From Myxococcota bacterium (lineage in GTDB: Bacteria; Myxococcota; XYA12-FULL-58-9; JALHOP01): a DNA stretch of 64,000 nt. Of the stretch, positions 9,138 to 17,172 are shown piece after piece (within the stretch, counting starts at the first letter, position 1; the number at the start of each line of letters is the position of its first letter). The stretch is taken from contig JALHOP010000005.1 of assembly GCA_022842935.1 (NCBI GenBank), positions 149,297-213,296 on the forward strand, written 5' to 3'. The position numbers and the translations under genes are program-made. Under the pieces are notes generated by a model. The model saw nothing but the letters and a program-made list of their open reading frames with translations, was not told the origin of the DNA and searched no databases.

Positions 9138-9164
9138 GTATCGCTACGTGCGGCTCGGTCGTTG
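9138..9164 (-). promoter_or_regulatory. Sigma-28-like promoter element upstream of FAD monooxygenase
   Basis: On the minus strand CAAC (9164-9161), 15 bases, AGCGATAC (9145-9138). It matches the element before the other signal-less genes (consensus CAAC-N14/15-GSCGATAA) and lies about 92 bases before the ATG. Found by eye; not tested statistically. Confidence 0.45.
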
Positions 9165-9226
9165 TGAGAAAACTAGCCGTGTGACGGGTGTCATGGACCG
9201 CGAAGGCGCGTCACGAGCAAGGTTCT

Positions 9227-10183
9227 TTAAGTTACGCGCAGCGCGAAGCTGACCCAGTCACCACGCTCACGCATGCCCACAGCATCGAGCCGGCGGCCAG
9301 CGGCCTGGGCTCGAGCCTGGAAGTGCTCCCGAAGGTGAGGCGCCTGCTCATGCAGGATCCCGGAGAGCATGAGCGTGCCGCCGCGATCGGTGTGGGCGAG
9401 GAGGGCGTCGGCGAGCTCTTCGAGCGTGCCGGCGAGAATGTTCGCAAGCACCAGGCTAAAGGTACCTCGCACCTCGGCGAGCGGCGTAGTTTCGGCGCGC
9501 ACGCGCGGCCCGACCCCGTTCAAAAGCGCGTTTTCGAGGGTTGCCTTCACGGCCGCGTCGTCGATGTCGATGCCGAGCACCTGGCCGGCACCGAGCTGCG
9601 CACAGACGATGCCGAGCACACCGGAGCCGCACCCGACGTCGAGAACAGCTCCCCCGGCGCGCGCGGCGATGCCCTCGTCGACGAGAAGCTCGAGACAGCC
9701 ACTGGTGGTCGCGTGCTGGCCGGTGCCGAATGCCATGCCAGGATCCATACGCAAGACGAGGGCGCCCTCGGGAGGTACGAACTCGGGGCGCCAGGTTGGC
9801 GCGATCCAAAGACGTCGGCCAATCTGGAGGGGTTCGAAATACGCCTTCCACGCGTCAGCCCAGCCGGTGTCGTTGCGCCAGCGTGTGACCAGCGTCTCGG
9901 GCGCGATGAGAACGCCGAGCTCGGCAGCGAGCTCGGTGATGGCGCGGGTCACCGTGGGCACCTCGACCTCGCCTTCGAAAGTCGCGACCAAGAGCGCATG
10001 TCCGCGATAGTGGGCATGACGGGGAGGCGGTGCGTCGGGCAGGGCTTCCTCAACGTTCGGAGCCGTGTCGTCGATGATCTGCACGCCCGAGGCGCCAATC
10101 TCGAACAAGGCCGCCGAGAAGTCATCGGCTTGCGGTGCCAGCACTTCGAGCTCGACCTCGAGCCAGCGGACCTCGGTGCTCAT
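9227..10183 (-). CDS. prmA: Ribosomal protein L11 methyltransferase
   Basis: A 318-aa protein with an N-terminal substrate-recognition domain (WLEVELEV at 7-14) and a SAM-dependent methyltransferase domain. Diagnostic PrmA features are DPGMAFGTGQHATT at 147-160, SAM motif I VLDVGCGSG at 180-188, IDIDDAAV acidic motif II, and ANILAG near 238 replacing the usual NPP-type loop. PrmA trimethylates ribosomal protein L11 in the cytoplasm. ATG 10183 overlaps the stop of the upstream gene (sspB) by four bases, so they are translationally coupled. No gene follows on this strand for 180 bases. Confidence 0.93.
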   Translation of the reverse strand: MSTEVRWLEVELEVLAPQADDFSAALFEIGASGVQIIDDTAPNVEEALPDAPPPRHAHYRGHALLVATFEGEVEVPTVTRAITELAAELGVLIAPETLVTRWRNDTGWADAWKAYFEPLQIGRRLWIAPTWRPEFVPPEGALVLRMDPGMAFGTGQHATTSGCLELLVDEGIAARAGGAVLDVGCGSGVLGIVCAQLGAGQVLGIDIDDAAVKATLENALLNGVGPRVRAETTPLAEVRGTFSLVLANILAGTLEELADALLAHTDRGGTLMLSGILHEQAPHLREHFQARAQAAGRRLDAVGMRERGDWVSFALRVT

Positions 10184-10785
10184 TTGACGACGCGCAGGTG
10201 GCCGCGGCGCGGAGGGGACCGCGGCGGCGACGGCTCGCCTTCCATCTCGCCTTCGACCGCGACGTCTTCATGGGCCTTCGCCAATCCATCGTCGCCAGGA
10301 GGCTGGTGGACCTCGGCGACCTCGACCGCAGGCTCGGGCGAAGGCTGGTCCTCTGGGGCAGTGTCGGTGCCTGCGACCGCGTCGTCGGCGACGACCGTCA
10401 GCTTGGGCTTCTTGGGGGGCTGCTCGGGGATCTGACCCTCGCTGCGCATCTGGGTCGCCAGCTGCATCAGCTCTTGTGGCACGTGTTCCGGGAACAAGAA
10501 CGGCTGACCCGTGACGTGCGAGACGATCATGTAGATGGACGGCCAAGGAAGCTCGCAGTCGAATGGCACCCCGGAGAAGGTGAGGCGGGCACGCACGCCC
10601 CATTCGTCGACTTCGATGGGCAATCCGAAACGGTACGACAAGTTCAAGCGCAGCTGCGGGTCACGCTCGAACTGACGCGGCACGACGGCGCCGTCGGATC
10701 GGGCATCGATAGTGACCATCACCATGCCCTGCCCGAGGAGATTCTCGAGCAGCTGACGTGGTGTCGAAGGAACGTCGCCGTCCAT
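10180..10785 (-). CDS. sspB: SspB-family ClpXP adaptor
   Basis: I chose ATG 10785 (201 aa): conservation begins there (VPSTPRQLLENLLGQGMVMV) and a GGGG run lies upstream; codons before it read like non-coding sequence. Residues about 7-115 match SspB: a beta-sandwich with VTIDAR, LNLSYRF, ARLTFSGVPFDCELPWPSIY and GQPFLFPEHVP. The tail (about 120-201) is Pro/Glu-rich and disordered and ends in a basic hydrophobic peptide (GHLRVVK). In known SspB a similar tail carries the ClpX-docking peptide at its extreme end. SspB delivers ssrA-tagged proteins to ClpXP. Coupled to prmA by a four-base overlap. Confidence 0.85.
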   Translation of the reverse strand: MDGDVPSTPRQLLENLLGQGMVMVTIDARSDGAVVPRQFERDPQLRLNLSYRFGLPIEVDEWGVRARLTFSGVPFDCELPWPSIYMIVSHVTGQPFLFPEHVPQELMQLATQMRSEGQIPEQPPKKPKLTVVADDAVAGTDTAPEDQPSPEPAVEVAEVHQPPGDDGLAKAHEDVAVEGEMEGEPSPPRSPPRRGHLRVVK

Positions 10786-10834
10786 AACGCCCCGGGTCGT
10801 ACACGGTTCCAGGCGACGTTGGCAATGCATCCAG

Positions 10835-11290
10835 TTAGGAGCCAAGAACGGGAAGCGACCCGCGCGACTTCTTGTGGGATCCGCACGAGCCGCAGTTGCC
10901 ACATGAGCGAATGGCCTCGACTGCGGCGTCGATGGTCACATGCGCCGTCAAATGGACGCCGTCGGGGGCAACCGCGATGGACGCAATGGTGCATGGGTCG
11001 ACAGGACGGCCACCGGACCGACCAACGTAAGCTGCGAGAACGGTCTGCATGGCTGCAAAGTGCTTGACCGGCAGGAACGCGGCATCGCCGACGTCGCCGG
11101 TGAAGCCGCCCACGTGATCGTGCGGCATGGCAAGCAGAGTCGCGACGTCTTTGCCAACGAACAGCTCGGCGAGCAGGTCGACCGAGCCGATCGCAGCGCC
11201 GCAGGTGCGCTTGCGGAGCGTGTAGCCGAGGAGGCGGTCATCGAAATCGAGGTGTGCCTCGAAGACCTCGGTGATATCGCTACACGGCAT
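10835..11290 (-). CDS. NifU/IscU N-terminal-like iron-sulfur scaffold-type protein
   Basis: A 151-aa protein. Residues 1-130 resemble the IscU/NifU scaffold fold: TLRKRTCGAAIGSVDLLAEL near residue 24-43 looks like the Cys-bearing loop of NifU, followed by a GGFTGDVGDAAFLPVKH segment and VKH(F)-type helix. Cysteines visible are Cys3, Cys30, the Cys in VDPCTIAS, and a C-terminal CGNCGSCGSHKKS cluster that could bind metal. This is a divergent member: the canonical second and third ligands are not in their usual contexts, so function in Fe-S assembly is inferred only. It starts in the same CATG that starts the divergent mutT-like gene, and probably leads the sspB-prmA run. Confidence 0.5.
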   Translation of the reverse strand: MPCSDITEVFEAHLDFDDRLLGYTLRKRTCGAAIGSVDLLAELFVGKDVATLLAMPHDHVGGFTGDVGDAAFLPVKHFAAMQTVLAAYVGRSGGRPVDPCTIASIAVAPDGVHLTAHVTIDAAVEAIRSCGNCGSCGSHKKSRGSLPVLGS

Positions 11291-11666
11291 GTCCGACAGC
11301 GTAACACGCGTCGTCGCCGCCTACATCGAGGAAGCGGGGCGGGTGCTCATGCAGCAGCGGCCCCTGCACAAGGCGCGCGGAGGCCTTTGGGAGCTGCCGG
11401 GCGGGAAGGTCGACGCGGGGGAGACCGACGCCGACGCGTTGCGCCGGGAGCTGGTCGAAGAGCTCGATATCACTGTGGAGGTCGGGGCCGAGCTCGGCAG
11501 GCATCGGCACGCCTACGGCGACCTGACCGTGTTGTTGGTCGTCTACCGGGCGCAGCGTCAGGGTGAGCCTCGCGCCCTCGATGGCCAAACCATCGCCTGG
11601 GTCTCCGAGCGCGAGCGGCGCGCGCTTGCCTTGTGCGAGGCCGACCGAGCGATTCTCGGGGGCTGA
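11289..11666 (+). CDS. MutT-type NUDIX hydrolase (8-oxo-dGTP diphosphatase-like)
   Basis: A 125-aa protein from ATG 11289 (a GTG at 11271 would add six residues). The NUDIX box is complete: GGLWELPGGKVDAGETDADALRRELVEELDI has the pattern GX5EX7REUXEEXGU, with the metal-binding REL(V)EE. The remainder (RVVAAYIEEAGRVLMQQRP; AWVSERE) matches the MutT group that hydrolyses oxidised dGTP and prevents A:T to C:G mutation. Its start codon and that of the divergent NifU-like gene share one palindromic CATG at 11288-11291, so each ribosome site must lie inside the other gene. Followed by a 52-base gap and a lipoprotein gene. Confidence 0.88.
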   Translation: MSDSVTRVVAAYIEEAGRVLMQQRPLHKARGGLWELPGGKVDAGETDADALRRELVEELDITVEVGAELGRHRHAYGDLTVLLVVYRAQRQGEPRALDGQTIAWVSERERRALALCEADRAILGG

Positions 11667-11718
11667 GACATCTTGTCGCATTGGACGAACGCCGCCCAGC
11701 CCGTTAGACGGCGCTTCG

Positions 11719-12390
11719 ATGCGAGCTCTCGTGCTGACTTTCGTGGTGGTCGCTTTTGCCTGTGCCGCTGAGGGCGATAGCAACGGTATCGGTGTTCGCG
11801 TCGTCGTTCAGGGCCAGACGATGCCGCAGTCGGTTGCCGCGAACGGTGGAACGAGTGCCGTGCTCGACCCTAGCTACCTCACCATCGTTGGTTTCACGCT
11901 CGAGCCCTGTGACAGCGTCGCGAGAATGTTCTGGCGCGCGGTGAGCCCGCTGCCCTCGGCGCTTGCGCACGGTGAGTCGAGTCCGACCAACCTCGCGGTC
12001 CCTGTGGTCATCGCAATCGCCGGGCCCCGCGCGACGATCGACGTTGGTACGCTCGAGCCGCCACCCGACCGCTATTGCAGTATGAACCTGGCGGTTGGAG
12101 CCGCCGACGATGATGCCGTGCGCCTCCCCGACGGCGACATGGTAGGGCGCAGTCTTCGGGTCACGGGCGAGCACGATGGCGTTCCGTTCAGCATCAGCAG
12201 CGCCGGAGGTGACCATGTTCGCGTGAGCTTTGCGAGCCCATTGGAGCTGCGATCGGCGGATGCGACCGCCACCGTCACGTTTTCGCTCGATACCAGCAGC
12301 GCGTTCGATACGGTCGACTTCGATGCAGTGACCGCCGCGGCGGACATCATCGATGGCCTCGCCGCAGGGTTTCGCGTCGCGGTGCAATGA
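11719..12390 (+). CDS. Putative exported lipoprotein of unknown function
   Basis: A 223-aa protein from ATG 11719. Residues 1-17 are a hydrophobic signal sequence ending AFAC (possible lipidation at Cys15, though Phe at -2 makes a poor lipobox). The mature part is beta-rich, with two Cys that may pair (EPCDS; RYCSM). The order of strands (DIGTLEPPPDRYC, SISSAGGDHVRVSF) suggests a periplasmic sandwich domain; I do not recognise a family. The ATG of the next gene overlaps the stop (ATGA), so it is co-translated with an outer-membrane-like protein and may be its partner. Confidence 0.7.
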   Translation: MRALVLTFVVVAFACAAEGDSNGIGVRVVVQGQTMPQSVAANGGTSAVLDPSYLTIVGFTLEPCDSVARMFWRAVSPLPSALAHGESSPTNLAVPVVIAIAGPRATIDVGTLEPPPDRYCSMNLAVGAADDDAVRLPDGDMVGRSLRVTGEHDGVPFSISSAGGDHVRVSFASPLELRSADATATVTFSLDTSSAFDTVDFDAVTAAADIIDGLAAGFRVAVQ

Positions 12391-13277
12391 GGGCTATCGC
12401 CGTCCTTGCGTTCGTTGGCGTCCTCGCTGCCGACGCGACGGCTCGTGCCTGTTCCACGTGCTCGTGTGGGGACATGACGCTCACGCTCATGGGGAGCGAA
12501 AAGCCTTACGCTGGGCGCTTGCGGGTCGCGCTCGAGCTGCGCCATCGAAGCGACGCAGTCGGGACCGCCGGTTTCAATCAACAACGGCTCGAGGAGCAGC
12601 GCCTCGACGCACAGGTGATCTGGGCGCCGGTCGACCGAGTCCTCTTCATGGTGGACGTCCCGGCGCTGCGCCGCACCGTGCGTTACGTCAATCTGGCGCG
12701 CCGCGACACCGTGGCCCTGGGGGAGATCGAGCTACGCGCCAAGGCATTTGTCTACCAGGACGATGAGTTCGTCCCCGCGCATCTCCTAGCCGTCATCGGC
12801 ACCGTAAAGCTGCCAACGGCCCAGCTGCAGCGTGGCACCGACGGGGATCTCTTGCCGATCGAGTTGCAGCCGGGAACAGGCTCGGTCGACCCGGGACTCG
12901 GTGTCGCGTACGCCTTCTTCGCGGACCCCTGGTCCATCTACGCGAGCGTGACCGGCGTCTACGCGACGCGGGGCAACGCAGGCTACCGTGGGTCGCGCTC
13001 GGTCCGCAGCACGACCGCGTTGCAGTACCAGGTCACGCCGTCGCTCGCGCTGCGAGGCGGCTTCGATACGCGCACCGATAGCACCGCGCTCGAGGGCGGG
13101 GCGGTCGCGGCGGACAGTGGTGGCTTTATTGGCTTTGCTACCGCCGAAGCCTTGGTCTCGCCGGTGAGCGACTGGCTCCTCTACGCAGCCGTGCGCGTCC
13201 CGGTGCTAAACGCCCTGCGCGGCGCGCACGACGAAGGCGTCTATCTTGCGGTCGGACTCGCGTACGACGTGTTCTGA
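12387..13277 (+). CDS. Outer-membrane beta-barrel-like protein with CxxCxC motif
   Basis: A 296-aa protein with a signal peptide (residues 1-20, cleavage near ATARA) followed immediately by CSTCSCGD, a cysteine motif seen at the mature N-terminus of several predicted outer-membrane proteins. The remainder alternates hydrophobic and polar residues in many amphipathic strands (RVALELRHRS, VLFMVDVPALRR, ASVTGVYATRGN, LALRGGFDTRTD) and ends in AVGLAYDVF with a terminal aromatic residue, as expected for a barrel recognised by BAM. Resembles porin/transporter-like outer-membrane proteins; substrate unknown. The Cys motif could bind a metal or lie in a disulfide. Coupled to the preceding lipoprotein by ATGA. 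Confidence 0.7.
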   Translation: MRAIAVLAFVGVLAADATARACSTCSCGDMTLTLMGSEKPYAGRLRVALELRHRSDAVGTAGFNQQRLEEQRLDAQVIWAPVDRVLFMVDVPALRRTVRYVNLARRDTVALGEIELRAKAFVYQDDEFVPAHLLAVIGTVKLPTAQLQRGTDGDLLPIELQPGTGSVDPGLGVAYAFFADPWSIYASVTGVYATRGNAGYRGSRSVRSTTALQYQVTPSLALRGGFDTRTDSTALEGGAVAADSGGFIGFATAEALVSPVSDWLLYAAVRVPVLNALRGAHDEGVYLAVGLAYDVF

Positions 13278-13294
13278 CGCTACAAGGCTTGGCC

Positions 13295-14029
13295 GTGGGC
13301 CTGCTCCGCGACCTGACCGGAACCGCCGCCATCTCGGGACGCGTGGCCATGCAGCTCGTGCGTCCCCGTTTCGATACCGCAGAGCTCATCCGTTCGTTCA
13401 TCGAGTTTGGCGAAGCATCCATTCCTATCGTCGCGCTCACCGCCGCCTTCACCGGGGCGATTATGGTGCTCCAGGGCGCCTTCTACGTGCAGCAGCTGGG
13501 CATCTACGACCTCGTGGGGTGGTACACCGGCTTTGCTACGTTCCGTGAGATTGGGCCGGTCATGATCGGTCTCATGTTCAGTGGACGGGTGGGGGCGCGG
13601 CACGCAAGCGAGCTCGCCAGCATGCGGGCCACCGAGCAGCTCGACGCCCTGAAGGTGCTGGCGCTCGACGTCTACGAGCTGCTCATCGTGCCACGGGTGA
13701 TCAGCATGACGGTGAGCCTCGTGGCGCTCGTCATCTTTGGTGATCTCGTCGCCATCGTTAGCGGCGCCCTGACCGCCAAGATCATCCTCGGTCTCGACGC
13801 TGCACATTTCTTCCGTAGTCTCGACGCCGCTCTCGGCGCGGTCGACGTGCTCATGGGGGTCGCGAAAGCGGCCGCCTTCGGCTTCTTCATCGCCGTGATC
13901 GCGACCCACTACGGCCTTTCCGCGAGCCGCGACTCTGCTGGCGTTGGCCGAGCCGTCAACGCGCAGGTCGTCGCGTGCGCCATCGGCATCTTCCTCGCCG
14001 ACTATGTGATCACGGTGCTCTTCCCATGA
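13295..14029 (+). CDS. MlaE-type lipid ABC transporter permease (first paralogue)
   Basis: A 244-aa MlaE/YrbE permease; GTG 13295 is preferred over TTG 13289 because an AAGG ribosome site sits seven bases before it. Five or so membrane spans. The family core is clear: TAAFTGAIMVLQGAFYV, REIGPVMIGLMFSGRVGARHASELASMRATEQLDAL and AAFGFFIAVIATHYGLSASRDSAGVGRAVN. MlaE permeases move phospholipid between the inner membrane and MCE proteins. Its stop overlaps the start of a second, different permease, so the complex is probably a heterodimer like actinobacterial YrbEA/B rather than the MlaE homodimer of E. coli. Confidence 0.88.
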   Translation: MGLLRDLTGTAAISGRVAMQLVRPRFDTAELIRSFIEFGEASIPIVALTAAFTGAIMVLQGAFYVQQLGIYDLVGWYTGFATFREIGPVMIGLMFSGRVGARHASELASMRATEQLDALKVLALDVYELLIVPRVISMTVSLVALVIFGDLVAIVSGALTAKIILGLDAAHFFRSLDAALGAVDVLMGVAKAAAFGFFIAVIATHYGLSASRDSAGVGRAVNAQVVACAIGIFLADYVITVLFP

Positions 14030-14763
14030 AGGTGCGCGACGTGTTCGCCCTGCTGGGACGCGTGCTGCACGGCCTTGGTCGCACCGACCGCAAAGCCGCG
14101 TTCAAGGAAGCTTACGAGCTTGCCAACAAGAGCGCCTTCTTTGTCGCTGTGGTCATGGGCTGCGTTGGCGTCATCATGACGGTGCAGTCCGCTGAGCAGA
14201 GCCTGCGGATGATTGGTGACCTCGCGCTCATCGGTCCCACCTTCCTCCAGTTGCTGGTGCGCGAGCTTGCGCCAAGCATCGTGGCCTTGATGGTGGCCGC
14301 TCGGTATGGGGCCGGGGCGGCGGCCCAGATCGGCACCATGCAGATCACCGAACAGATCGACGCGCTTCGCATGGCCGGAGCGGAGCCCGTGCGGGTCCTC
14401 GTCATGCCGCGGTTCGTCGGCGGGATCGTCGGTATGCCCGTGCTGGTGGTGTCGATGGGGGCTGTGTCGTTCGTTGCCGGCGCGATCGCCGCGCACACGG
14501 GCTTCGGAGTTAGCTATCCGGCGTTCTTCAACGCTCGCATGCTCGAAATTTCAGACATTGTGGTGGGCGTGGCCAAGGCCGTCGCCTTCGGGGGGGCTGT
14601 GCCGTTGGTCGCCTGCGCCGCGGGTTTCGCGGCCAAGGGGGGGGCGCCTGGGGTTGGTCGCGCCACCACGACCGCGGTCATTGGAGGCTCGCTCGCAGTG
14701 CTCTTCCTCGACCTCGTGATTGGCGCAATCGGGCAGATCTTCATCATGAGCACGCGCGCGTGA
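14026..14763 (+). CDS. MlaE-type lipid ABC transporter permease (second paralogue)
   Basis: A 245-aa permease starting at ATG 14026, inside an ATGA overlap with the first permease. It has the same fold and motifs in divergent form: VVMGCVGVIMTVQSAEQSLR, VRELAPSIVALMVAARYGAGAAAQIGTMQITEQIDALRMAG and AFGGAVPLVACAAGFAAKGGAPGVGRATT. The N-terminal amphipathic helix (VFALLGRVLHGLGRTDRKAAF) is typical of MlaE. The two paralogues are clearly different, suggesting separate roles around one ATPase dimer. The stop overlaps the GTG of the ATPase gene. Confidence 0.88.
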   Translation: MKVRDVFALLGRVLHGLGRTDRKAAFKEAYELANKSAFFVAVVMGCVGVIMTVQSAEQSLRMIGDLALIGPTFLQLLVRELAPSIVALMVAARYGAGAAAQIGTMQITEQIDALRMAGAEPVRVLVMPRFVGGIVGMPVLVVSMGAVSFVAGAIAAHTGFGVSYPAFFNARMLEISDIVVGVAKAVAFGGAVPLVACAAGFAAKGGAPGVGRATTTAVIGGSLAVLFLDLVIGAIGQIFIMSTRA

Positions 14764-15485
14764 TCGTCTTCGATGACATCCATAAGTCGTTCAATAACTC
14801 CCCGGTCCTGCGTGGAGTGTCGTTTCGCGTCGCCAAGGCCAGCGTTCACTTCGTCATGGGCATGAGCGGCGCCGGCAAAAGCGTCACCATCAAGTCGGTC
14901 ATCGGCCTCATACGGCCTGATCGGGGCCGAATTCTTGTGGACGGCCGTGAAGTCACCGGTCTCGACGAGGCTGACCTGGTCGAGGTCCGGGCCCAGTGCC
15001 AGTACATCTTCCAGCACGCGACGCTCTTCGACCACCTGACGGTCCTCGAAAACGTCGCGATGCCGGTGGCCAAACGTATGAAGGTGAGCACGGCTATCGC
15101 CCAGGCGCGCGCGCGGGCGGTCCTTGAGAGCGTCCATGCCGACGACATCCTCGAGCGTTTTCCCCCAGAGCTCGGGAAAGGCTCGCAAAAGCGGGTCGCC
15201 ATTGCCCGCGCCTTGGCGCTCGAGCCGCGCGTCATGCTCTACGACGAGCCAACGACCGGCCTCGATCCGGTGGCTGCCCGTCGTATCGACGCCCTTATTC
15301 GCGAGACCTCCCATCGCCACGGCTTGACCTCGATGGTCGTGAGCCATGACCTGACGTCTGTTCGCGGCACGGCAGATCATGTGAGCTTCCTGCACGAAGG
15401 ACGCATCCGTTACGACGGTTCCGCCGATGGATTGTTCGCCACGTCGGATGAGGTCTTGGCGACCTTCATGCACCCGCGTGGCTGA
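14760..15485 (+). CDS. mlaF: MlaF-type ABC ATPase with altered signature motif
   Basis: A 241-aa ATPase, GTG start inside a four-base overlap. Walker A GMSGAGKS is at 34-41, Q-loop Gln85, Walker B VMLYDEP at 158-164 followed by TTGLDP, and switch His196. All match MlaF, which powers phospholipid movement with MlaE and MlaD. The ABC signature is unusual: where MlaF has ELSGGMxKR, this protein reads ELGKGSQKR (residues 137-145), replacing the signature serine and the first glycine. Since every other motif is intact the gene does not look degenerate. Likely assembles with the two permeases upstream and the MCE protein downstream. Confidence 0.9.
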   Translation: MIVFDDIHKSFNNSPVLRGVSFRVAKASVHFVMGMSGAGKSVTIKSVIGLIRPDRGRILVDGREVTGLDEADLVEVRAQCQYIFQHATLFDHLTVLENVAMPVAKRMKVSTAIAQARARAVLESVHADDILERFPPELGKGSQKRVAIARALALEPRVMLYDEPTTGLDPVAARRIDALIRETSHRHGLTSMVVSHDLTSVRGTADHVSFLHEGRIRYDGSADGLFATSDEVLATFMHPRG

Positions 15486-15500
15486 AGCTGTTTTAAGGGT

Positions 15501-16550
15501 ATGGCACGCGCGCTAAAAACCCGGGTCATCGCCTTCGTGGCGGTCGCGGCAGTCTTGTTGGTGGCCCTCATCTGGTGGGTCGGCGACTTCAGCCTGTCGC
15601 GACGCGACGATCTGCTCGTCGACTTCGGCTATACCGGCGCCCTCCAGGTGGGCGGCCCCGTCCGCGTCAGCGGCGTCAACGTTGGCAAGGTCAAGGAGAT
15701 CCGCTTCCTCGAGGCCGATGAGACACCGGAGCTCGCCGAGCGGCCTGGGCTCGGCCAGACCCTGCCGCCGCTCGTTCGGGTGCGCATCACGGTCGACCAC
15801 GAGCTGCGCGGGCGATTGCGCCGTGACGCCAAGGTCTACGTGGCCATGCAGGGCTTCATCGGTGAGTCGTATGTCGAGATTTCCCCGGGTTCCGGGGCAG
15901 AACCGCTGGTCACCGGCCGGGCGGTGCGTGGAGTCGATGCACCCCGCTTGCATGTCGTCATGCTGCAAGCCGGCTACGCGCTCGAAGTCATCACCACCTT
16001 GCTGTCGCAGTTCCTGCCGGCGCAGACCCTGGAAGCCGAGGGTGTCGTAGCCAAGAGCGGCGGGCCGAGCGATCTCTTTGCAGCCCTCACCGACTTGGTC
16101 CGTGGCAATCGCGAGAACATCGGTAAGCTCGTAAGCGAGCACGCGGCCCTGGCTGCGGACTTGAGGGTCGTGGTGGCCAGGGCGCGTGAGGCGACCGAGA
16201 ATGGGGAGCTCGCCCAACTTCTCGACAACGGGAACGCCGTGGCTGTTGTCCTGCGGCGCGAGCTCCCGCATATTCTCGAGCAGACGCAGGCGAGCTTGGA
16301 CGACTTGCACGTTCTGGCGTCATCTCTGAAAAGCTCCGCCGTCAAAGCCCCCGAGATTGTCGCGCGAGTCGATCAGATGACGAGAGGCCTTGAACTCACG
16401 GTGGCTGACGTGCAGGCGATGGTGCACAACGTCCGGCGCGGCGAGGGCACCATCGGTGGCTTCGTGAACGATGCGCAGATTTACGACGATGTGAAAGAGC
16501 TGATGCGGGATCTTCGTCGCAACCCATGGAAGTTCTTCTGGAGAGACTAG
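15501..16550 (+). CDS. mlaD: MCE-domain (MlaD-type) lipid-binding protein
   Basis: A 349-aa protein 15 bases after mlaF. One N-terminal membrane helix (residues 8-28) anchors it in the inner membrane; the MCE domain follows (about 38-150) with VDFGYTGALQVGGPVRVSGVNVGKV, the hallmark of MlaD/Mce proteins, and VYVAMQGFIGESYVEISPG. After it comes a long helical region (about 155-345) able to form a coiled coil, longer than in E. coli MlaD (about 180 aa), ending in an aromatic basic tail (PWKFFWRD). MCE proteins form hexameric rings that shuttle lipids across the periplasm. Completes a permease-permease-ATPase-MCE operon. Confidence 0.88.
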   Translation: MARALKTRVIAFVAVAAVLLVALIWWVGDFSLSRRDDLLVDFGYTGALQVGGPVRVSGVNVGKVKEIRFLEADETPELAERPGLGQTLPPLVRVRITVDHELRGRLRRDAKVYVAMQGFIGESYVEISPGSGAEPLVTGRAVRGVDAPRLHVVMLQAGYALEVITTLLSQFLPAQTLEAEGVVAKSGGPSDLFAALTDLVRGNRENIGKLVSEHAALAADLRVVVARAREATENGELAQLLDNGNAVAVVLRRELPHILEQTQASLDDLHVLASSLKSSAVKAPEIVARVDQMTRGLELTVADVQAMVHNVRRGEGTIGGFVNDAQIYDDVKELMRDLRRNPWKFFWRD

Positions 16551-16645
16551 CAAAGCGATAAGACGTGCCGCAGGCGAAAGCACCCCTCATGACCCGCCTG
16601 CGTCCACACTTCCCTAAACCAAGGTCATGAGATGGGTTTTTCGCT

Positions 16646-17098
16646 GTGGCTGTAACCGCGCCGTACAAGACGCTCATCGGCAAGTCGACCGAGCCCGTCG
16701 CCATGGAAGTGGAGAAGGGTCAGATCCGCCGCTTCGCAGCCGCCGTCGGCGAAGACGCGAGCATTCACTACGAGGAGACCGCAGCGAAAGCGGCCGGCTT
16801 CTCGTCGCTGGTCGGCCCTCCGACGTTTCCTGCCGCGCTGCACGCGACGCGCGAGCTCTACGATCAGCTCGGCCTCGACGACAGCAACATCATGCACGCA
16901 GAGGAGGAGTACGAGTATTTCCGTCCGATCTGCGCAGGTGATGTCATCACCATAACGCACGCTATCGCGGACATCTACGACAAGAAGACCCCCACCGGCT
17001 CTCTGGTATTCGTGGTCATCGAAACGCGTGGCAATGACGCCAAGGATCGCCCGGTCTTCAAAGGCCGCCGCGTCTTGGTCGAGCTTAAGAGAGACTAG
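16646..17098 (+). CDS. MaoC N-terminal-type dehydratase (FAS1-like hydratase)
   Basis: A 150-aa hot-dog-fold protein from GTG 16646. Matches the MaoC_dehydrat_N family: EVEKGQIRRFAAAVGEDASIHY near residue 17-38, GPPTFPAALH near 53, then AEEEYEYFRPICAGDVITI. Such proteins (like mycobacterial HadA/HadC) pair with a catalytic MaoC protein to dehydrate 3-hydroxyacyl-ACP/CoA. This half typically gives the substrate-binding 'overhang', and the partner gives the Asp/His pair. The next gene encodes just such a partner 75 bases downstream. Confidence 0.82.
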   Translation: MAVTAPYKTLIGKSTEPVAMEVEKGQIRRFAAAVGEDASIHYEETAAKAAGFSSLVGPPTFPAALHATRELYDQLGLDDSNIMHAEEEYEYFRPICAGDVITITHAIADIYDKKTPTGSLVFVVIETRGNDAKDRPVFKGRRVLVELKRD

Positions 17099-17172
17099 GT
17101 CTTGGCCGCTTTGTCGCGACGCATCTTTTCGCTTTGCTAGTTTGGTCTGCCTGCTTGGCAGACGAGGGTCAC

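Noticed and set aside
9188..10435. Long plus-strand open frame over prmA and sspB
   Set aside because: Shadow of two recognised minus-strand genes.
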